A DNA stretch of 21,341 bases, taken from the NCBI GenBank assembly GCA_005880165.1, contig VBJP01000013.1:206-21546 (forward strand). The letters run 5' to 3'. Below the pieces are notes generated by a model, which ran no database searches, was not told the origin of the DNA, and was given only the letters and a program-made list of their open reading frames with translations. Source of the stretch: Chloroflexota bacterium. Its GTDB lineage: Bacteria; Chloroflexota; Limnocylindria; QHBO01. The translations under genes were made by a program, and so were the position numbers. Numbering within the stretch: position 1 is the stretch's first letter; each line of letters begins with the position of its first letter. Below, piece by piece: positions 16,335 through 21,341 of this stretch.

Positions 16335-16362
16335 TGTATACAATCGCCAAATCGGAGGTCAA
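16335..16362 (-). promoter_or_regulatory. Promoter for the gntR operon with overlapping GntR-type palindrome
   Basis: On the minus strand TTGACC (16357-16362) and TATACA (16335-16340) are separated by 16 nt, a good sigma-70-like pair, giving a leader of about 100 nt before gntR. The -10 lies inside the perfect palindrome TGTATACA (16335-16342), which resembles the short TNGT-N-ACNA sites of FadR-subfamily regulators. A repressor bound here would block the promoter. The remaining spacer to 16404 holds no other gene. Confidence 0.55.
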
Positions 16363-16404
16363 GGCGCCCAAACCGACGACAACGAAGTCCTGCCCCTTAG
16401 GAGC

Positions 16405-17949
16405 TTGACGACGGTATCTCGCGCCGACACCAGACGCGCCGCAACGACCAGGAGCGCCGCGCTGGTTGAGTTCCAGCGGGTCACCAAGCAGTTCGGCGGC
16501 ACCCTCGCCGTCGACCGAGTACAGCTGAGGCTCGAATCCGGCACCATCCTGGCGTTGCTCGGGGAGAACGGAGCCGGTAAGTCAACGCTAATCAAGATGC
16601 TCGCCGGTGTGCATGCCCCGGACGCTGGCCAAATCCTCATCGACGGCCAACCGGTAGATCACGCCTCTCGATCACGAATCGCATTCATCCACCAGGACTT
16701 GGGCCTCATCGATTCGATGACGGTGGCAGAGAACATCGCCCTGGTCTGCGGTTATGCACAGACCCGCGGCCTCATCTCCTGGCGTCAAACCGCCGAGGCT
16801 GCACGCGAGGCGCTCGAGGCGATCGGGGGCGAGATCGACCCCGACGCCCTGGTGAGCGGCCTCTCTCGTACAGAAAAGTCACTGCTCGCAATTGCGCGAG
16901 CGCTGGCGAGGCGCGCAGACGTGCTCGTGCTCGATGAGCCGACGGCGAGCCTGCCAGCGGGCGATGTGGCCAGGCTCTTTGGCGCCCTGCGGCGGCTGCG
17001 CGCCCAGGGTGTAGCAATGATCTATGTCACGCATCGCATCGACGAGGTGTTCCAGATAGCCGACCGAGTAGCGGTGATGCGCGATGGTCGCCTCGTCGCA
17101 ACCTTGGGCGTTCGCGACACCAACGGCTCCGAGCTGATCTATCTGATCGTCGGTCGCGCTCCCTCAGAGGTCTTCATCAGGCCCCCCCACCCGTCAGCCA
17201 ACGTGGTCCTTGAGGTCGGTCAAGCCCATGTCGGATCGGTCGGGCCCGTTCAATTCCAGGTCATGGCCGGTGAGGTGGTTGGGCTAGCCGGCCTGCGGGG
17301 AGCTGGCCACGAGGCCTTCGGGCGCGCGCTCGCCGGCCTACGACAATTCACGGCCGGATCCGTCCTGCTAGATGGCGACCCACTGAGAGCCACCACCCCA
17401 GGCGATGCAATTCGTACCGGAATAGCTTTCGTGACGAGCAATCGGCAGGAGGAGGCCCTGGCGATGGGTCTGTCTGTACGCGAAAACCTCTTCCTCAACC
17501 CTGCCGTCCGCGGTCGCCGACCACTGGACGCGACTTCGCCGGCGGCCGAGCGACGCCTGGCGACCGGAGTTATACGTCGCTTCGGGATCCGGCCGCCCGA
17601 AGCGGACAAAGTAATCGGCACGTTGTCTGGGGGAAACCAGCAGAAGGCGGTACTGGCGCGCTGGCTGGACGCCGGGGTGCAGCTGCTCGTGCTGGAGGAA
17701 CCGACCATGGGGGTCGACGTCGGTGCGAAGTCGGAGATATATGCGCTCATGAACGAGGCACTGGAGGCGGGACTGGCGATGATCGTCATCTCGGCGGACC
17801 TCGAGGAGGTGTCCTACATCTGCAATCGGGCGTTCGTCTTCAACCGGGGTCGGGTTGTAGCTGAGGTAGGCCGGAAGGATCTGTCCGTCTCACGGCTGAC
17901 GGAGCTGGCGGCTGGGAGCAGCGCTGCGGCGGCGGCACGCTGTCAGTGA
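16405..17949 (+). CDS. Sugar-type ABC importer ATPase with two nucleotide-binding domains (RbsA/MglA-like)
   Basis: About 514 residues, normal for the family. The first domain has Walker A GENGAGKST, a degenerate signature LSRTEKS, Walker B VLVLDEPTAS and VTHRIDEV. The second lacks a true Walker A (GLAGLRGAGHEA), as is normal in this family, but has LSGGNQQK and LLVLEEPTMGVDVGAKSE, with Glu in place of the usual Walker B Asp. It powers uptake with the permease next door and the lipoprotein in the other arm. The frame is open from a GTG at 16213, but that overlaps the divergent gntR start; TTG at 16405 gives the expected N-terminus, although its AGGAG is only 1 nt away, so the start is uncertain. 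The permease starts 4 nt after the stop. Confidence 0.9.
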   Translation: MTTVSRADTRRAATTRSAALVEFQRVTKQFGGTLAVDRVQLRLESGTILALLGENGAGKSTLIKMLAGVHAPDAGQILIDGQPVDHASRSRIAFIHQDLGLIDSMTVAENIALVCGYAQTRGLISWRQTAEAAREALEAIGGEIDPDALVSGLSRTEKSLLAIARALARRADVLVLDEPTASLPAGDVARLFGALRRLRAQGVAMIYVTHRIDEVFQIADRVAVMRDGRLVATLGVRDTNGSELIYLIVGRAPSEVFIRPPHPSANVVLEVGQAHVGSVGPVQFQVMAGEVVGLAGLRGAGHEAFGRALAGLRQFTAGSVLLDGDPLRATTPGDAIRTGIAFVTSNRQEEALAMGLSVRENLFLNPAVRGRRPLDATSPAAERRLATGVIRRFGIRPPEADKVIGTLSGGNQQKAVLARWLDAGVQLLVLEEPTMGVDVGAKSEIYALMNEALEAGLAMIVISADLEEVSYICNRAFVFNRGRVVAEVGRKDLSVSRLTELAAGSSAAAAARCQ

Positions 17950-17953
17950 CGAA

Positions 17954-19016
17954 GTGACTTCAGCATCGACGACCGGCGGACGAGCAGCCTTTCGGCCCGC
18001 CCAGGTCCTGGGCCCCTACGGCTTGCTGCTTCTGACTGTCCTGCTGTTCATCTTCTTCAGCCTGCTGCTGCCATCGACCTTTCCTACGGCGCTCAACATG
18101 CGCGCGATCCTCAGCGACAAGTCGATCGTCGCTTTCCTCTCCCTGGCTGCAATGATCCCGCTGTCGACAAACAAGTTCGACCTTTCGATCGGCTTCGGGG
18201 TAGGCCTGGCGCACATCCTCGTTATCGGCCTGCAGGTGCAGTTCGGTGTGCCCTGGCCCCTGGCCGTTCTTGTCGTGTTACTCAGCGGTCTCGCAGTCGG
18301 GACCATCAACGGTCTGCTCGTCGAGGCGGCACAGATAGACTCGTTCATCGCGACTCTGGGCACCGGGTCGATCCTCTATGCCATCTCGTTCTTCTACACC
18401 GGTGGGCAGCAGATCGTCGGCGTTCTGCCTCCGCAACGGAGCTGCCCCTTTCGGGGTCCCCGCGCCGGCGATTTACGTCTTGCTGCTCGGCTTGGGCCTT
18501 TGGGTCGCCTTCGAGTATTTGCCGATCGGGCGCTACCTGTACGCGATCGGCTCGAATCCTCGGGCGGCCGAGCTCAGCGGCATTCCGAAGCACCGCTACG
18601 TGATTGTGGCTTTTGCCGCTTCAGGTCTGATCACCGCCTTCGCAGGTGTCGTACTCGGCTCCAAGCTACAGATCGGTCAGGCAAACGTAGGCAACGAGTT
18701 TCTGCTTCCGGCGTTTGTTGGTGCGCTACTCGGATCCACTGCCATCAGGGTGGGACGTGTAAACGTATGGGGAACACTCGTGGCGGTCGCCGTGCTCGCG
18801 GTGGGAATCTCGGGGATCGAGCAGTTGGGCAGTTCTTTCTTCGTCGAGCCCCTCTTCAACGGAACAACCCTCCTCATCGCCGTGGGTCTGGCTGGCTTCG
18901 CTGCTCGCCGGCGCGTCAGGACCGCACTACGGGAGGATGAGCGTGCGATGCAGTCAGCCCGCGAGGTAGCCGCCGATAACCAGTCGCCGCAGGTCGAGGA
19001 AGGGAAACCCAAGTGA
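17954..19016 (+). pseudogene. RbsC-like ABC permease, one frameshift
   Basis: Membrane permease of the branched/sugar (BPD_transp_2) type. The first frame starts at GTG 17954 and gives hydrophobic helices and the family segments PLSTNKFDLSIGFGVGL, VGTINGLLVEAAQIDSFIAT and LGTGSILYAISFFYTGGQQI. After about 18430 family sequence continues in the next frame as APAIYVLLLGLGLWVAFEYL, LPIGRYLYAIGSNPRAAELS and NEFLLPAFVGALLGSTAIRV, to a TGA at 19014-19016. Removing one C in CCTCCGC (18428-18435) joins the frames into about 350 residues. The break lies in a periplasmic or loop region between helices. Both halves are well conserved, so this is a recent mutation or a consensus error. The stop overlaps the next start as GTGA. 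Confidence 0.85.
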
Positions 19017-19954
19017 CCGAGACGCTCAGCCAGGAATCCCCGCGAGTGAGCGCTGATGAGTTCAGCGGCATGGTGGAGACGCTCAGCAATTGGGGCCGGT
19101 GGGGGGCGGAGGACGAGCGGGGGGCCATGAATTTCCTTACCCCCGACCGCATCGTCGCCGCTGCGAGGTTGGTCCAGTCGGGCCGAACCGTTTCCATGGC
19201 GCTGCTCTGGAACACCGAGGCCGGCCCCGACAACCCGCGGCCCGCCCTGCACTACATGACGCAGTTGGGCGACCGGGATCCAGGAGAGCCGCAAACGAAC
19301 GCTGACTTCCTGGGCACTGATTTCCACGGCAAAGCCATGTCACACCTTGACGCCCTGTCCCATTGCGACTTTCGCGGTCAGCTGTACAACGGCATTCCCC
19401 AAAGCAGCGTCGGCTCCGCCGGTGCATCCTTCGGGTCCGTCATGACAGTGGAGCACGGAATCATTGGGCGAGGCGTGCTCCTCGACATCCCGCGCCTGCG
19501 AGGTATCGAATGGCTTGAACCTGGCGACGCGGTGATGCCGGATGAGCTGCTGGCCGCTGAGGAGGCTCAAGGCGTTCGCATCGGGCGGGGCGACATCGTT
19601 CTGCTCCGAAGCGGCCACTACAAGCGTCGGCAGGCGCTGGGACCCTGGGCTCCCTTCTATCTAAGCGCCGGACTGCACGCGACCACGGTGCGGCTCCTAT
19701 GGGAGCGAGAGATCAGTGTTCTTGGCGCTGACGGCGACAGCGATGCCCGGCCGAGCCCAGTCGATGGCATGCTCTCGCCGATACACGCGCTCGCGCTGAA
19801 CGTGATGGGTGTCCATCTGTTGGACAACCTCCAACTGGAGGATGTGGCTGCCGCCTGCATCGAGGAGCGCAGATGGGAATTCCTTTGCGTGGTCGCGCCG
19901 CTGCGTATTCCGGGGGGTACCGGTTGTCCGATCAATCCGATCGCGATCTTCTAA
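19013..19954 (+). CDS. Cyclase-family hydrolase (kynurenine-formamidase-like, PF04199)
   Basis: A 313-residue metal-dependent hydrolase. The family metal site HxxxxxHxDxxxH is visible as His105, His111, Asp113 and His117 in TDFHGKAMSHLDALSHCDF. Later family features are GRGVLLDIPRL, DIVLLRSGHY (about 197-206) and the C-terminal DNLQLEDVAAACIEERRWEF. Members open N-formyl amides, lactones or cyclic imides. The name refers to the fold and not to nucleotide cyclase activity. The GTG start overlaps the permease stop (GTGA), showing translational coupling in the plus-strand operon. It may hydrolyse a lactone or amide of the imported substrate; no kynurenine pathway genes are nearby, so formamidase activity is unlikely. 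Confidence 0.87.
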   Translation: MTETLSQESPRVSADEFSGMVETLSNWGRWGAEDERGAMNFLTPDRIVAAARLVQSGRTVSMALLWNTEAGPDNPRPALHYMTQLGDRDPGEPQTNADFLGTDFHGKAMSHLDALSHCDFRGQLYNGIPQSSVGSAGASFGSVMTVEHGIIGRGVLLDIPRLRGIEWLEPGDAVMPDELLAAEEAQGVRIGRGDIVLLRSGHYKRRQALGPWAPFYLSAGLHATTVRLLWEREISVLGADGDSDARPSPVDGMLSPIHALALNVMGVHLLDNLQLEDVAAACIEERRWEFLCVVAPLRIPGGTGCPINPIAIF

Positions 19955-19995
19955 GGGCTAAGAGACGAGTCGGCGAGGCGAGGAGGCAAAGCGTG

Positions 19996-20898
19996 ATGGG
20001 CGCGTCTGGACCCCCACTAGAGGTAGGGTTCGTCGGGCTTGGCACGATGGGTCGGCCTATGGCCACACACCTCGTCCAAGCCAGCTTCCGGCTCACCGTC
20101 CACTCGCGGTCCCCTGACCCAGTCGAGGCACTCGTCAAGCTTGGAGCCTCGCGAGCCGCATCGCCGGCGGAGGTTGCGGCCCGCTCAGACGTGATCTTGT
20201 TGTCTCTACCTGGCCTGGAAGAGGTCGAAGAGGTCGTCCTGGGCCGTGCTGGTCTGGCTGCCAGCCTGCGGCCCAAAGCTGTCATCGTCGACATGAGCAC
20301 TATTCCGCCCAATGGCGCGCGCCGAATGGCCGAGGCCATCCGTGAAACACCTGGGACCTTCCTCGATGCTCCAGTATCTGGTGGGGAGCGTGGCGCAAGA
20401 GAGGCGACACTGTCGATCATGGTAGGCGGACCAGTTGACGCACTCGAGCGCGTCCGGCCTGTGCTCACCAACCTTGGCACAACGATCGTCCATTGCGGCG
20501 ACTCTGGCGCCGGCCAGATTGCGAAGGCGTGCAATCAACTGGTCGTGCTTTCGAATATCTACACTGTGGCGGAAGCACTCGTCCTAGCCGCGGCCGCCGG
20601 GGTCGATCCGGCGCGCATCCGCCAGGCCTTGCTCGGCGGCTTCGCCAACAGCCGCGTGCTCGATGTCCACGGTCAGCGGATGCTGGACCGAGACTTCCAG
20701 CCGGGCGGAACGGTCAAGCAAAACGATCGCGACGCGAGCATCGTGATGGTGACCGCGAAAGAGCTGGGCGTGCCCATCCCTGCGTTCGAACCAGTCTCCG
20801 AGGCACTCCGGCAACTTGTGGAGGAAGGCAAGGACGGACTAGACCACTCGGCGCTATTCCTCACCGTCGAGCGGGCGGCCGGCGCACGCCGAGACTGA
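19996..20898 (+). CDS. 2-hydroxy-3-oxopropionate (tartronate semialdehyde) reductase-like dehydrogenase
   Basis: A 300-residue beta-hydroxyacid dehydrogenase. NAD(P) motif GFVGLGTMGRPMA (11-23), substrate motif DAPVSGGERGAREATLSIMVGG (124-145) and catalytic Lys177 in GAGQIAKACNQLV agree best with GarR/GlxR-type enzymes, and LLGGFANSRVLDVHG is also typical. The late family motif usually containing Lys-Asp reads KQNDRDA (241-247), so Asn243 stands where I expect Lys; this may alter the substrate. The ATG at 19996 or the GTG at 19993 is the start; AGGAGG at 19981 serves either (9 or 6 nt). The frame is open from 19873 but that would overlap the preceding gene. It probably makes D-glycerate from tartronate semialdehyde, the last visible step of the pathway. 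Confidence 0.87.
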   Translation: MGASGPPLEVGFVGLGTMGRPMATHLVQASFRLTVHSRSPDPVEALVKLGASRAASPAEVAARSDVILLSLPGLEEVEEVVLGRAGLAASLRPKAVIVDMSTIPPNGARRMAEAIRETPGTFLDAPVSGGERGAREATLSIMVGGPVDALERVRPVLTNLGTTIVHCGDSGAGQIAKACNQLVVLSNIYTVAEALVLAAAAGVDPARIRQALLGGFANSRVLDVHGQRMLDRDFQPGGTVKQNDRDASIVMVTAKELGVPIPAFEPVSEALRQLVEEGKDGLDHSALFLTVERAAGARRD

Positions 20899-21017
20899 TG
20901 CCTTCAAACTCCATCGCGTGCCACCAGCTACCCTCAACCTTCAGTCACCTGAGGGGCGCGCGGCGACGCGATCAGGTCGTCCATGAAGGCCTGCAGGTCC
21001 CGCAGGGGCCAGGACTG

Positions 21018-21259
21018 TCCGGCGGGTCGGAGCGAACCTGCAACAAGCCGTAAGCGACAGACGAGGAAGCTGCCCGGCTCGACTATGTTGCGCTTCTCCC
21101 CTACCTACTGGGAACCCGCAAGGATCAGTTAAGCGGTCAGAAAGCGCTGTAGTGGCCGAATCCTGCGGAATGCGGCGCTCAAAGCGCGGGTCCTGAGCAC
21201 GAATTCGTGGGTGGTGGGCGACACTGGACTCGAACCAGTGACCTCTTGCATGTCAAGCA
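21018..21259. repeat. Right copy of the 240-bp direct repeat, ending inside tRNA-Val
   Basis: Matches 2103-2342. It contains box 9 (21127-21139, AGTTAAGCGGTCA), 72 nt from the tRNA 3' end, a palindrome CACGAATTCGTG (21198-21209) and the 3' 48 nt of the intact tRNA. The sequence between the reductase stop at 20898 and the repeat holds no complete gene; a minus-strand frame ending at 20934 could be the tail of a lost gene but is too short to identify. Confidence 0.8.
21175..21187 (-). terminator. Small hairpin downstream of tRNA-Val
   Basis: GCGCT, 3-nt loop, AGCGC, 24 nt past the tRNA 3' end on its coding strand, followed by no clear T-run. In the left repeat copy the stem is broken by a substitution, as expected if only the intact tRNA needs it. 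Weak terminator candidate. Confidence 0.25.
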
Positions 21260-21288
21260 AGTGCTCTAACCAGCTGAGCTAGCCGCCC
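21212..21288 (-). tRNA. tRNA-Val (anticodon GAC), CCA encoded
   Basis: The minus strand folds as a standard 77-nt tRNA including CCA: acceptor GGGCGGC with GUCGCCC (one G-U), D-arm GCUC/GAGC, anticodon stem CUUGC/GCAAG with loop UUGACAU (GAC, valine GUC/GUU), 5-nt variable loop, T-arm ACUGG UUCGAGU CCAGU, discriminator A and ACCA. It is the only complete tRNA in the window. Its last 48 nt recur exactly at 7564-7611 and with differences at 2295, 2433 and 5988, so it is the apparent integration target of the whole array. Confidence 0.97.
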
Positions 21289-21341
21289 ACGATTTCACGG
21301 GGACGTGGAGTGGCTCGGTTCTCGGGGAGCTACCCCAACCA

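Larger units (their letters stand above)
7612..21211. mobile_element. Putative 13.6-kb island integrated at tRNA-Val
   Basis: The interval is bounded by two identical 48-nt tRNA-Val 3' ends, one within the intact tRNA and one within remnant D. It carries the truncated ATPase, the nitrilase and the complete GntR-controlled catabolic divergon. Boxes 7 and 9 lie just inside its ends. No integrase, relaxase, transposase or replication gene is present, so it would be non-autonomous, decayed, or a composite of several insertions (box 8 at 9054 hints at an internal junction). Identification as an island rests on the repeat structure alone. Confidence 0.45.

Noticed and set aside
16213..16404. N-terminal extension of the ATPase starting at GTG 16213
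   Set aside because: It would overlap the divergent gntR start and contain the promoter and operator; the added 64 residues have no ABC-domain similarity and would make the protein unusually long.
1..21341. CRISPR array, integrase, transposase or phage genes
   Set aside because: No regularly spaced short repeats of CRISPR type and no reading frame with recombinase, transposase or phage motifs was found; mobility is argued only from tRNA-derived repeats.

Overview
The window is GC-rich bacterial chromosome. Several GTG/TTG starts, class III nucleotide cyclases fused to sensor domains, and a COG3903-type ATPase remnant suggest a soil or freshwater Chloroflexota (Limnocylindria-like) or a deep-branching Actinomycetota. 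That placement is inference; no taxonomic marker gene is present.

Layout, left to right. (1) 1-2100: a LacI-family regulator cut by the window edge, with three tandem 13-bp operator-like repeats upstream, then a RibD-C/dihydrofolate-reductase-like gene. (2) 2100-9070: a series of minus-strand single genes separated by copies of the last 48 nt of a tRNA-Val gene. The genes are a cyclase/beta-propeller/solute-binding-protein receptor, an alpha/beta-hydrolase-cyclase fusion whose hydrolase triad is lost, and a 5'-truncated ATPase/TPR gene. The tRNA copies (2295, 2433, 5988, 7564) are all followed, 52-53 nt away, by a 13-nt box AGTTA..CGGTCA; similar boxes lie on their other side. (3) 9143-9963: a carbon-nitrogen hydrolase with one frameshift. 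(4) 10022-20898: a catabolic divergon. To the left run gntR, D-malate/tartrate dehydrogenase, SDR, sugar-type binding lipoprotein, D-2-hydroxyacid dehydrogenase and amidase. To the right run an RbsA-like ATPase, an RbsC-like permease (frameshifted), a cyclase-family (kynurenine-formamidase-like) hydrolase and a 2-hydroxy-3-oxopropionate-reductase-like enzyme. (5) 21018-21288: a 242-bp repeat of the segment at 2103, ending inside an intact tRNA-Val(GAC).

How the genes work together: the divergon encodes one ABC importer of the ribose/galactose type, split between the two arms, plus enzymes that fit oxidation of a hydroxy-dicarboxylic or sugar acid (tartrate/malate-like) through hydroxypyruvate or tartronate semialdehyde to glycerate. 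The amidase and cyclase-family hydrolase could release the acid from an amide, ester or lactone. The GntR/FCD protein is the likely switch, with a promoter and TGTATACA palindrome in the divergent spacer.

The most unusual signal is the tRNA-Val array. It looks like repeated integration of very small elements, each with one cargo gene and paired arm boxes, all next to one tRNA gene and without an integrase in the window. The intact tRNA shares its 48-nt core exactly with the copy at 7564 and its downstream flank with the copy at 2103, a mosaic expected of site-specific recombination at the tRNA 3' end.
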